Notes: generated from the sequence alone by a model not told the origin. A DNA stretch of 13,543 nt from an uncultured Collinsella sp. (GCA_900550785.1 URTL01000044.1:1-13543), one strand, 5' to 3'; counted from the stretch's first letter, positions 1 to 6,728 are shown. A program made the numbers and translations.

Positions 1-370
1 GGGCGGCGAGGCACAGCGTGTGAAGCTCGCCAAGGAGCTTCATCGACGCCAGACGGGCAAGACGTTCTATATTTTGGACGAGCCGACGACCGGTCTTCAT
101 TTTGAGGACGTCCGCCAGCTGCTCGATGTGCTGCAGCGCTTGGTCGATGCGGGCAACACGGTGCTGGTGATTGAGCACAACCTTGATGTCATCAAGGTTG
201 CCGACCGCCTGATCGATATGGGTCCCGAGGGCGGTAACGGCGGCGGAACCGTCGTGGTTTCGGGTACACCGGAGCAGGTTGCGGACTGTCCGCAGAGTTA
301 TACGGGCAAGTTTTTGGCGCCGTTGCTCAGGCGTGACCGGGAGCGCCAGGCTCAACTTGATGCTCAATAA
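1..370 (+). CDS. uvrA: UvrA excinuclease ATPase subunit, C-terminal part (5' end outside window)
   Basis: This is the last ~122 codons of UvrA, the ABC-type ATPase that finds bulky DNA lesions with UvrB and hands them to UvrC. The frame is open from base 2. It starts inside the second ABC signature (GGEAQRVKLAKEL), followed by Walker B and D-loop (FYILDEPTTGLHFEDV), then the switch histidine in VIEHNLDVIK. The glycine-rich IDMGPEGGNGGG and the end FLAPLL are typical of the UvrA C terminus, and a short charged tail (RRDRERQAQLDAQ) follows. The TAA stop is at 368-370. The gene is truncated only by the window edge, and nothing in the visible part looks damaged. uvrC lies about 2.3 kb downstream. 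Confidence 0.96.
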   Translation, partial: GGEAQRVKLAKELHRRQTGKTFYILDEPTTGLHFEDVRQLLDVLQRLVDAGNTVLVIEHNLDVIKVADRLIDMGPEGGNGGGTVVVSGTPEQVADCPQSYTGKFLAPLLRRDRERQAQLDAQ

Positions 371-390
371 ATAGGCGATTCAGTTTATGG

Positions 391-421
391 GCGCCATCGA
401 CTCCTCGTGATTCGATGGCGC
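391..421 (+). terminator. Hairpin after uvrA, probable terminator
   Basis: There is a perfect 10-bp stem, GCGCCATCGA (391-400) with TCGATGGCGC (412-421), around an 11-nt loop. It begins 20 bases after the uvrA stop. The following sequence (TTGCTGTGT) is only moderately T-rich, so termination may be partial. It separates uvrA from the ybaK group. Confidence 0.55.
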
Positions 422-459
422 TTGCTGTGTCGAAGTGACGTATGCAGCCGAATTGGACA

Positions 460-465
460 TATACT
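460..465 (+). promoter_or_regulatory. Possible -10 element for the ybaK group
   Basis: TATACT lies 37 bases before the ybaK start in an AT-rich patch between the uvrA hairpin and the gene. No convincing -35 is seen at 16-18 bases upstream (the best is GTGACG, 19 bases away). It is the only promoter-like element seen before ybaK-murJ-uvrC. Confidence 0.3.
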
Positions 466-502
466 TAATTTTTACGTCCGAATGCGAGGGAAAGGATATG
501 TC

Positions 503-1003
503 ATGGCAAAGGCTGTAAAGACGCCAAAAACCAATGCGATGCGCGAGCTGGAAAGCGCCGGCATTTCCTATGTTCTACATACGTACGAAGACGATGGTGA
601 TGAGTCGGTGGGCCTGGGGGTCGCGATTTCGGAGCAGCTTGGCGAGGAGACCGGTCAAGGATTTAAGACTTTGGTCTGCGTGACACCGTCCAACGACTAT
701 GTCGTGTGCTGCATCCCTGTTGCCGACGAGCTCGATCTAAAGTCCGCCGCGCGTGCCGCGGGGGAGAAGTCCTTGGCCATGATGCATGTGAAGGATTTGC
801 TTGTGGCGACTGGCTACGTTCGCGGCGGCTGCAGCCCGGTCGGTATGAAAAAACGCTACCGGACGCTCATTGATGAGACGTGTGTCCTTTGGGATACCAT
901 TTTTATTTCGGGAGGCAAGCGTGGTTATCAGCTCGAGCTTGTACCCGATGATTTAATTGCATTTTGCGGGGCGACGGTTGCCGCGATTACGAGAGAGGAC
1001 TGA
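503..1003 (+). CDS. ybaK: YbaK/EbsC-family Cys-tRNA(Pro) deacylase
   Basis: This 166-residue protein is of the usual length for YbaK. The family hydrolyses cysteine wrongly attached to tRNA(Pro), acting in trans as a proofreader in the cytoplasm. Recognition rests on the lysine in GFKTLVC (K55), which matches the essential lysine of YbaK, and on the family loop GGCSPVGMKKR (about 108-118) with the following TLID. I chose ATG 503 because AAGGA at 492-496 sits 6 bases upstream. The frame is open upstream to a GTG at 407, but that start overlaps the hairpin and adds 32 residues with no family match. The TGA stop is 3 bases before murJ, so the two are probably co-transcribed. Confidence 0.88.
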   Translation: MAKAVKTPKTNAMRELESAGISYVLHTYEDDGDESVGLGVAISEQLGEETGQGFKTLVCVTPSNDYVVCCIPVADELDLKSAARAAGEKSLAMMHVKDLLVATGYVRGGCSPVGMKKRYRTLIDETCVLWDTIFISGGKRGYQLELVPDDLIAFCGATVAAITRED

Positions 1004-1006
1004 GCG

Positions 1007-2689
1007 ATGCCGCAGGAAGAATTGAAGTGCGGAGCTCATTTTGCAAAAGAATCTGCGCCTCAGACGCCCTCATCCGAAGCTTCTTCGTCGCGAGATGACA
1101 CTGACGACATGGGCTCGTCGGACTACTCCACGGTTGGTCGTTCCGCCGGGCTTATGACCATACTGACCATCGTGTCTCGCGTTACCGGTTTTATCCGAAC
1201 GTGGGCAATGGCGGCCGCTATCGGCATGTCGCTACTCTCGTCCTCCTATCAGGTCGCCAACAACCTGCCCAATATGCTCTACGAACTCGTGATGGGCGGC
1301 ATGCTCGTGACGGCGTTTTTGCCCGTGTACATGGGCGTGAGGCGTGAGCAGGGTCGCGAGGCCTCGAACGAGTACGTGGGCAACCTGCTCGGCATTCTGC
1401 TTTTGGTGCTGGGTGGCATTTCGTTGCTGGGGACCGTGTTCGCCCCGGGCTTTATCTGGACGCAATCGTTCCTTTCGGGTGACGGCGGCAGCATGGATAC
1501 CGCTGCGTTCATGTTCCGTTTCTTTGCCATCCAGATTCTGTTTTATGGTTTGGGCTCGGTGTTCTCGGGCGTTCTCAACGCACACCGCGACTACTTCTGG
1601 TCGACGTTTGCCCCGGTCCTCAACAATGTGATCGTCATTGCGAGCTTTATGGGTTTTGCGCCCGTGTCCGCACAGTTTGGCGAACGTGCCGGCATCATCT
1701 TGATTGCGGCCGGTACGACCCTCGGTGTCTTTGTTCAGATGGCATGTCAGATCCCCGCGCTTGGCAAGCACGGCGTGCATCCCCATATCCATATCGACTT
1801 TAAGGACCCCGCACTGCGCCAGACGATTGCGCTCGGTATCCCGACGCTGCTCGCCACGGTGTGCATGTTTGTCTCGACTTCTATCACCAACGCTGCCGCG
1901 CTGGTGGTCCAGCCCGAGACCGGTCCTTCCGTCATCGCCTATGCGCGCCTGTGGTACACGCTGCCCTACGCGCTGATTGCCGCCTCGCTTTCGACGGCGC
2001 TCTATACCGAGCTCTCTCACGACGCACAGGAGAAGGATTACGACAGCGTTCGCACGGGCATTTCGCGTGGCGTCGCCCAGATGCTGTTCTTCCTGATTCC
2101 GTTCGCGCTGTACCTGATTGTCTTCGCGCGTCCGCTCAACATGATTTACTGTGCCGGCAAGTTTGATGAGTCCGGCGTGGCGCTGGTGTCCGAGTTCCTT
2201 GTCTACCTGGCGTTCTCGCTGCCGCTCTACGGCGTGGTCGTATTGATGCAGAAGAGCTTCTCTGCCTTGCTCGACATGAAGCCCTATAGCCGCTATTGCC
2301 TGTATTCCGCCATCGGCCAGGCCGGCTCGGTTCTGCTGTTTGGCGTTGTGCTGGGCTTCGGTATGCCGGCAATCGCGCTTTCGTATGTCGTCGACTACGT
2401 GATCTTGGTCGGATGTTCGCTATGGTGGCTGCGTCGTCGTCTGCGTGGCCTTCAGGTCAAATCTATCCTGCATGGCGGTTTCTTTGGTCTTTTGCTCGGT
2501 GGCCTGGGTGCTGCCGCAGGCGCCGGCGTCATGTGGGCGCTTGAGCACTTTGTCGGGGCACTTGGCGGCTCGATTCTGATTACTCTTGGCTACGTTTGCG
2601 TTGCGGGTGTCGTCTCGCTTGCTGTTACCTTTGGCCTTGCCGTCGTCCTTAAGATGCCCGAGGTCTCGGCGCTGCTTCGTCGCAAGTAG
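1007..2689 (+). CDS. murJ: MurJ/MviN lipid II flippase
   Basis: This polytopic membrane protein (560 aa) belongs to the MurJ branch of the MOP superfamily, which moves lipid II across the cytoplasmic membrane for peptidoglycan synthesis. The first membrane helix carries the conserved SRVTGFIRTW (residues 57-66; compare SRVLGFARD in E. coli). It is followed by NNLPNMLYELVMGGMLVTAF (86-105), in the form seen in actinobacterial MviN proteins. About 14 hydrophobic segments follow. The core is preceded by about 45 hydrophilic residues rich in Ser and Asp, probably a disordered cytosolic tail. ATG 1007 is supported by AGAGGA at 994-999, 7 bases upstream. The internal ATG at 1109 (M35) has no obvious ribosome binding site. 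The C terminus ends in basic RRK. uvrC follows with no gap. Confidence 0.92.
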   Translation: MPQEELKCGAHFAKESAPQTPSSEASSSRDDTDDMGSSDYSTVGRSAGLMTILTIVSRVTGFIRTWAMAAAIGMSLLSSSYQVANNLPNMLYELVMGGMLVTAFLPVYMGVRREQGREASNEYVGNLLGILLLVLGGISLLGTVFAPGFIWTQSFLSGDGGSMDTAAFMFRFFAIQILFYGLGSVFSGVLNAHRDYFWSTFAPVLNNVIVIASFMGFAPVSAQFGERAGIILIAAGTTLGVFVQMACQIPALGKHGVHPHIHIDFKDPALRQTIALGIPTLLATVCMFVSTSITNAAALVVQPETGPSVIAYARLWYTLPYALIAASLSTALYTELSHDAQEKDYDSVRTGISRGVAQMLFFLIPFALYLIVFARPLNMIYCAGKFDESGVALVSEFLVYLAFSLPLYGVVVLMQKSFSALLDMKPYSRYCLYSAIGQAGSVLLFGVVLGFGMPAIALSYVVDYVILVGCSLWWLRRRLRGLQVKSILHGGFFGLLLGGLGAAAGAGVMWALEHFVGALGGSILITLGYVCVAGVVSLAVTFGLAVVLKMPEVSALLRRK

Positions 2690-4636
2690 GTGCGTGTGGC
2701 CGGTCACGACAACATTCCAACACTTGCCGAGCAGGTTTCGCGCGTTCCCACGCAGCCCGGATGTTACCTTTGGAAAGATGCCAAGGGCGATGTCATCTAC
2801 GTTGGCAAGGCAAAAAACCTGCGTTCCCGTATGCGCCAGTACGTGACACTGCAGGATGAGCGTCAAAAGATCCCGCTGATGATGCAGCTGGTGGCGAGCT
2901 TTGACTACATCGTTGTCGAAACCGAGCATGAGGCGCTTGTACTCGAGCGCAACCTGATCGGCCAGTACCATCCGTACTTTAACGTCGACCTCAAGGATGA
3001 CAAGAGCTACCCCTTTATCGCTATCACCAAGAGCGATCTGTTCCCAGCTATCAAATATACGCGTGAGCGCCATAAGCCGGGAACGCGTTATTTTGGTCCC
3101 TATACTGACAGCCGCGCGGCGCGTGAGACCATTGACACGCTGCGCAAGGTGATCCCGATCTGCTCGGCTTCTTGTGCGGAGTGGCGTCGTTGTCGTCGTA
3201 TCGTCGAGTCCCACAAGGGCGAGGAAGACATCGTCAATATGATTTGCGCGCAAAACGGGCGTCCTTGCTTTGACTACCATGTTGGGCGCGGCCCGGGTGC
3301 GTGTGTCGGCGCGATTTCTCCTACGGACTATGCCAAGAACGTCAAGCGTGTCGAGCGCTTTTTGTCGGGCCATCGCAAGGATGTCGTCGACGAGCTGACC
3401 TCCGAGATGACGGATGCCGCCGAGGCGCTCGACTTTGAGCGCGCGGCACGCGTCAAACGTCGTTTGGAGGTCATCAGGGGTCTGGACGATCGTCAGCAAG
3501 TCGTTTTTCCCTCCAGTGTCGATATCGATGTCATCGGTTTCTATCGCGAGGAGACCATCTCTGCCGCTTGCGTCTTCGTCGTTCGCGAGGGCCGAACAGT
3601 TCGCACCTGCGAGTTCATTCTCGACAAGGGTCTTGATGTTGACGAGGAAGAGCTCCAGTCGGGCTTTCTTAAGCGCTATTACGATGAGACGGCTGATATT
3701 CCAGCTGAGATAAATCTCTCTGTCGAGCTTGAGGATGCGGAGGCGCTGGGGGAGTGGCTTGCAGGCAAGCGCGAGCGTTCCTGCCATCTCCATAGGCCGC
3801 AGCGTGGCGAAAAGCACCGTTTGCTCGATATGGCATCCAAAAATGCGCGCCATGCCCTCATGCGCTACATGATGCGAACGGGGTACGCTGACGACCGCAC
3901 CAATCAGGCGCTCCTAGAGCTCGAAAGCGCGCTGGCGCTGCCGGCGCCGCCGATGCGTATCGAGTGCTTCGATATCTCGACGCTGCACGGAACCTTTACG
4001 GTCGCCTCGATGGTGGTGTTTACCAACGGGCGCGCCGACAAGAGCCAGTACCGTCGTTTTAAAATTCAGGCCGAATTGGACGAGGCAAACGACTTCGTGT
4101 CGATGTCCGAGGTTTTGGGACGACGCTATGCTCCCGAGCGCATGGCCGACGAGCGCTTTGGCTCGAGCCCCGATTTGCTCGTTGTCGATGGCGGTAAGCC
4201 GCAATTGACCGCTGCGATCAAGCAACTTGAGGCTCTTGGGCTCGATATACCGGTTTGTGGCTTGGCGAAGGCCGATGAGGAAGTTTTCGTGCCTTGGGAC
4301 GAGACTCCCGTCGTGCTGCCGACCGGGTCTGCTTCGCTCTATCTAATTAAACAGGTTCGCGATGAATCGCACCGTTTTGCCATCACGTTCCATCGCGAGT
4401 TGCGCGATAAAGCCATGACGGTTTCGGTACTCGATGACGTTCCAGGCGTGGGACCCACCAGAAAACGTGCCCTTATGCGCCATTTTGGCTCGATGAAGCG
4501 TTTGCGCGCGGCGAGCGAGCAAGAGATCGCGGAAGTTCGCGGCATACCTGCCGATGTTGCCAAGGCGGTCCACGAGGCGCTCGTTGCATGGAATGCCGAG
4601 CGCGCCGAGGCGGCGGCTGGCCATTCCGATAGCTAA
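2690..4636 (+). CDS. uvrC: UvrC excinuclease nuclease subunit
   Basis: UvrC makes both incisions around a lesion held by UvrB. The 648 residues show all expected parts. The GIY-YIG nuclease comes first (GCYLWKD 24-30, VIYVGKAKNLRSR 35-47, E79). A cysteine region follows (158-205), then the UVR motif that binds UvrB (about 235-270). The RNase H-like nuclease comes next (ECFDIS with D428, LVVDGGK with D500, H561), and last a helix-hairpin-helix region (VPGVGPTRKRALMRHFG, about 584-600). GTG 2690 abuts the murJ TAG in the same frame. No ATG is available near the N terminus and no clear ribosome binding site is seen, so coupled reinitiation is likely; GTG 2696 is an alternative start. In the cysteine region, the family motif RPC-x7-C-x3-C reads RPC-x7-G-x3-C, so one expected Fe-S ligand is Gly201, and an insertion with extra cysteines precedes it. 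Confidence 0.95.
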   Translation: MRVAGHDNIPTLAEQVSRVPTQPGCYLWKDAKGDVIYVGKAKNLRSRMRQYVTLQDERQKIPLMMQLVASFDYIVVETEHEALVLERNLIGQYHPYFNVDLKDDKSYPFIAITKSDLFPAIKYTRERHKPGTRYFGPYTDSRAARETIDTLRKVIPICSASCAEWRRCRRIVESHKGEEDIVNMICAQNGRPCFDYHVGRGPGACVGAISPTDYAKNVKRVERFLSGHRKDVVDELTSEMTDAAEALDFERAARVKRRLEVIRGLDDRQQVVFPSSVDIDVIGFYREETISAACVFVVREGRTVRTCEFILDKGLDVDEEELQSGFLKRYYDETADIPAEINLSVELEDAEALGEWLAGKRERSCHLHRPQRGEKHRLLDMASKNARHALMRYMMRTGYADDRTNQALLELESALALPAPPMRIECFDISTLHGTFTVASMVVFTNGRADKSQYRRFKIQAELDEANDFVSMSEVLGRRYAPERMADERFGSSPDLLVVDGGKPQLTAAIKQLEALGLDIPVCGLAKADEEVFVPWDETPVVLPTGSASLYLIKQVRDESHRFAITFHRELRDKAMTVSVLDDVPGVGPTRKRALMRHFGSMKRLRAASEQEIAEVRGIPADVAKAVHEALVAWNAERAEAAAGHSDS

Positions 4637-4659
4637 ACACGAGCCAAACAACTGATATA

Positions 4660-4701
4660 CATGATTGCGCGATTTTCAACCATTTATTTCGCCATGATTG
4701 C
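4660..4701 (+). repeat. Direct repeat of CATGATTGC, 33 bp apart
   Basis: Identical 9-mers lie at 4660-4668 and 4693-4701. The centre-to-centre distance of 33 bp is about three helical turns, so both copies face the same side of DNA. They lie 35 to 76 bases upstream of the candidate -35, a usual place for activator half-sites. The second copy overlaps the weak terminator-like stem. Function is unproven. Confidence 0.4.
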
Positions 4702-4723
4702 CTGCTGGTTTCGGGTTTTATTA
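4700..4723 (+). terminator. Weak terminator-like element after uvrC
   Basis: A 5-pair stem, GCCTG (4700-4704) with CGGGT (4712-4716), includes two G-T pairs. It is followed by a T-rich run, TTTTATT. The stem is weak, but this is the only terminator-like candidate between uvrC and the next promoter. Confidence 0.25.
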
Positions 4724-4728
4724 ACGCT

Positions 4729-4767
4729 AAAACGTTTGACTAACCCAAGCGAAAACCCTGCTATCCT
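4729..4767 (+). promoter_or_regulatory. Candidate promoter with palindrome over the -35
   Basis: TTGACT (4736-4741) could be a -35. TGCTATCCT (4759-4767) reads as an extended -10 (TGN plus TATCCT). The 20-base spacing is longer than the ideal 17, so the extended -10 may carry the recognition. The 8-bp palindrome AAACGTTT (4730-4737) overlaps the -35. Its central CG resembles LacI/CcpA-type operators, but it lacks the full cre consensus. A short inverted repeat AACCC/GGGTT (4754-4758, 4770-4774) flanks the -10. Transcription from here would give a leader of about 225 bases. Confidence 0.4.
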
Positions 4768-4799
4768 GCGGGTTGACGAAGACTGATATCTCACCTCGT

Positions 4800-4880
4800 C
4801 GATACATACTGTCTGGCGAATCGTTTGTCAATGAATTCGGTGAACGGTAGTAAATACCGTTCAAGCGTATGTATGTATCG
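4800..4880 (+). promoter_or_regulatory. Nested inverted repeats: structured leader or operator
   Basis: Three pairings fit together. The outer stem P1 is CGATACATAC (4800-4809) with GTATGTATCG (4871-4880), a perfect 10 bp. P2 is CGAAT (4817-4821) with ATTCG (4835-4839). P3 is TGAACGGTA (4841-4849) with TACCGTTCA (4855-4863), a perfect 9 bp around GTAAA. P2 and P3 are one base apart and could stack, which makes a compact three-way junction in RNA. The P3 loop GUAAA fits the GNRNA pentaloop pattern. Alternatively the P3 palindrome is a DNA operator of 23 bp. I do not recognise it as a known riboswitch class. Confidence 0.5.
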
Positions 4881-4946
4881 GTCGCCGAGCGCGGCACCTC
4901 AGTTGGGTCCGTCGGTAGGTAAGGTATATATCGTCCGCAAGTTGCG

Positions 4947-4970
4947 CGGGGGCAAGTCTAGGTGCTCCCG
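4947..4970 (+). promoter_or_regulatory. Leader hairpin near the binding-protein ribosome binding site
   Basis: CGGGGGC (4947-4953) pairs with GCTCCCG (4964-4970) through 6 Watson-Crick pairs and one G-U, with a 10-nt loop. It ends 20 bases before the GGAG of the next gene. No T-run follows, so it is not a classical terminator. It could influence translation initiation or mRNA stability. Confidence 0.4.
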
Positions 4971-4999
4971 GGTAAGATTCTCTATTGATAGGAGAAGAC

Positions 5000-6613
5000 A
5001 TGGCCATCATCAACAAGGGTATGTCCAGGCGTTCGTTCCTCGGCCTCACCGGCAGCGTCGCTGCTGTCGCAGGGCTTGGTCTCACCGGCTGCGGTGGCAG
5101 CTCCAACGACGAGGGTTCCGCTTCCGGTTCCACCGATTCCGCCAACCGTGGCGGCGGCGTGATCACCGCTGGTTCCGCTTACGCTCCGTCCAGCTTCGAC
5201 CCCGCCAGCACCGGCTCCGCTGTGGGCCTGGGTGCTAACTGGCACGTCATCGAGGGCCTCTATGGCATCGATTACCACGACTACAGCACCTTCAACGAGC
5301 TCGCCACCGACGATCCCAAGTCCGTGGACGACACTACCTTCGAGGTCACCATCCGCAAGGGCGCCAAGTTCTCCGATGGCACCGAGGTCACTGCTGACGA
5401 CGTCGTTGCCTCCTACACCGCTTGCGCTGCTTCTGCTACCTATGCTCCGTTCTTCCAGCCCTTCGAGTCCATCGAGGCCAAGGACGCCAGCACTGTAACG
5501 GTCAAGACCAAGGTCCCCAACTTCTCCCTGCTCAAGGATCGTCTGGCCATCATCCGCGTTACCCCGGCTACCCAGGCCGAGGAGGATCGCGCTAAGCAGC
5601 CGATCGGCTCCGGCCCCTGGATGTACGACTCTATCTCCGATACCGAGATCACCCTGGTTCCCAACCCCGAGTACAACGGTGAGTATGCTGCCGAGGATAA
5701 GAAGATCCAGTACAGCATCCTGACCGACCCCACCGCTCGCGTTACCGCTCAGCAGGAGGGCTCCACGCTCGTTATGGAGCTCGTCACCGCTGACGCCGTC
5801 GACCAGCTCGAGAGCGCCGGCTGCAAGATCGATAACGTCCAGGGTTTCGGCACCCGCTTCATCATGTTCAACGTCGCCAAGGAGCCTTGGAACAACGTCA
5901 AGGTCCGTCAGGCCGTCATGTACGCGCTCGACACTGAGAAGATGATTACCAACACCTTCGCCGGCCTTGCTACCGCTGCCAGCTGCTACCTGCCCAAGAG
6001 CTTCACCAACTATCATGAGGCTTCCACGGTGTACAAGACTGACGCCAAGAAGGCCAAGAAGCTCATCGAAGAGTCTGGCATCACCCCGGGCGCCATCACC
6101 CTGCGCACCACCGACAACGAGCAGATCAAGGGCATGGCCGCTCAGGTCAAGAACGACCTCGACGCTCTCGGCTTCGATGTGACTATCCAGACCGATACCT
6201 CGCCGGCCACCTACGCTGCCATCGACGGCGGCGAGGCCTACGATATCCTCCTTGCCCCTGGCGATCCGTCCTGCTTCGGCGCCGACCCCGACCTGCTGCT
6301 CAACTGGTGGTATGGCGACAACGTCTGGATGCAGACCCGTTGCCCGTGGAAGGATTCCGCTGAGTGGGCGAAGCTCCACGGTCTCATGGACGAGGCTCTT
6401 GCCGCCGAGGGCGACGAGCAGCAGAAGAAGTGGAACGAGTGCTTCGACATCATCGCCGACAACGCTGTTCTGTACCCCGTTGTCCACGTCAAGACCGTTT
6501 CCGCTTCCTGGGACGATCCGTCCACCGCGCCCAACGGCGAGGCCCTCGATGGCTTCAAGGGCATCGGCACGACGAGCATGTCCTTCAGGGGCGTCGCGAC
6601 CGTCAAGGCCTAA
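5000..6613 (+). CDS. ABC importer substrate-binding lipoprotein, family 5 (peptide/opine/nickel type)
   Basis: This is the extracytoplasmic binding protein of the importer encoded downstream (537 aa). The signal peptide contains a twin-arginine motif (SRRSFLG, residues 9-15), a hydrophobic stretch, and a lipobox LTGC ending at Cys31. The mature protein is therefore probably a membrane-anchored lipoprotein, possibly exported folded by Tat. A Gly/Ser-rich linker (32-53) leads to the SBP_bac_5 fold. Typical family elements are FEVTIRKGAKFSDG near 114-127 with TADDV after it, PIGSGPW, and RQAVMYALD. ATG 5000 has GGAG at 4991-4994, 5 bases upstream; the in-frame ATG at M8 is an alternative that keeps the signal. 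Codon use is strongly biased toward C-ending codons, suggesting high expression. The ligand cannot be read from the sequence. Family 5 proteins bind peptides, nickel and sugars, and the operon context favours an acidic or amino sugar. Confidence 0.88.
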   Translation: MAIINKGMSRRSFLGLTGSVAAVAGLGLTGCGGSSNDEGSASGSTDSANRGGGVITAGSAYAPSSFDPASTGSAVGLGANWHVIEGLYGIDYHDYSTFNELATDDPKSVDDTTFEVTIRKGAKFSDGTEVTADDVVASYTACAASATYAPFFQPFESIEAKDASTVTVKTKVPNFSLLKDRLAIIRVTPATQAEEDRAKQPIGSGPWMYDSISDTEITLVPNPEYNGEYAAEDKKIQYSILTDPTARVTAQQEGSTLVMELVTADAVDQLESAGCKIDNVQGFGTRFIMFNVAKEPWNNVKVRQAVMYALDTEKMITNTFAGLATAASCYLPKSFTNYHEASTVYKTDAKKAKKLIEESGITPGAITLRTTDNEQIKGMAAQVKNDLDALGFDVTIQTDTSPATYAAIDGGEAYDILLAPGDPSCFGADPDLLLNWWYGDNVWMQTRCPWKDSAEWAKLHGLMDEALAAEGDEQQKKWNECFDIIADNAVLYPVVHVKTVSASWDDPSTAPNGEALDGFKGIGTTSMSFRGVATVKA

Positions 6614-6673
6614 GACTCGCTTGAGTCATATGTGGGGCGTCGGTCGTAAGGCAACGTCCTCATAGTTGAAACA

Positions 6674-6707
6674 AAGACCCGGGCGGCCTCGATGTCGCTC
6701 GGGTCTT
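6674..6707 (+). promoter_or_regulatory. Intercistronic hairpin after the binding-protein gene
   Basis: AAGACCCG (6674-6681) pairs perfectly with CGGGTCTT (6700-6707), and the stem can extend inward with some G-U pairs. It lies 60 bases after the stop. Only a short T-rich patch follows, so it is probably a partial terminator or a 3' stabiliser. Such hairpins commonly keep binding-protein mRNA in excess over permease mRNA. Confidence 0.5.
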
Positions 6708-6710
6708 GTA

Positions 6711-6728
6711 ATGAGTATCCATACTCAT
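6711..6728 (+). repeat. 18-bp near-perfect palindrome before the first permease
   Basis: ATGAGTAT (6711-6718) and ATACTCAT (6721-6728) are perfect inverted arms with only CC between them. The tiny spacer suits a dimeric DNA-binding protein better than an RNA hairpin, although a 7-bp stem with a TCCA loop is possible. It sits 3 bases after the intercistronic hairpin and 40 bases before the permease start. Confidence 0.45.

Larger units (their letters stand above)
4637..4999 (+). promoter_or_regulatory. 363-base non-coding control region before the transporter operon
   Basis: I find no convincing gene here. In order it holds: a weak terminator-like stem 4700-4716 followed by TTTTATT; two copies of CATGATTGC; a candidate promoter around 4736-4767; nested inverted repeats at 4800-4880; three GGTA units at 4914-4926 running into a TATATA (4925-4930) that could be a second -10; a hairpin at 4947-4970; and the ribosome binding site of the binding-protein gene. 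The density of dyad symmetry is far above that of the other gaps in the window, which points to regulated expression of the downstream operon. Confidence 0.7.

Noticed and set aside
407..502. 32-residue N-terminal extension of YbaK from GTG 407
   Set aside because: It would start inside the terminator hairpin and has no family similarity. ATG 503 has a proper ribosome binding site.
2420..3853. Open frame of 477 codons on the minus strand
   Set aside because: It crosses the murJ-uvrC junction on the opposite strand, has no recognisable domain, and conflicts with two well-supported genes.
4727..4741. Catabolite response (cre) site around AAACGTTT
   Set aside because: The central AAACGTTT fits, but the flanking T-G and C positions of the consensus do not, so I kept it only as a palindrome over the -35.
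4914..4928. GGTA units running into GGTATA as a NanR-type operator
   Set aside because: GGTATA repeats are known for the E. coli NanR, but the units here are irregularly spaced, only one is a full GGTATA, and no NanR gene is present. The match is too weak to claim.
4825..5238. Plus-strand open frame of 137 codons over the leader and start of the binding-protein gene
   Set aside because: It has no good ribosome binding site, an Arg-rich product without family features, and overlaps the binding-protein gene in another frame.
4982..6487. Open frame of 501 codons on the minus strand
   Set aside because: It is antisense to the binding-protein gene and its product is a repetitive Gly/Val/Leu/Asp-rich sequence with no motif, which is again a codon-bias shadow.
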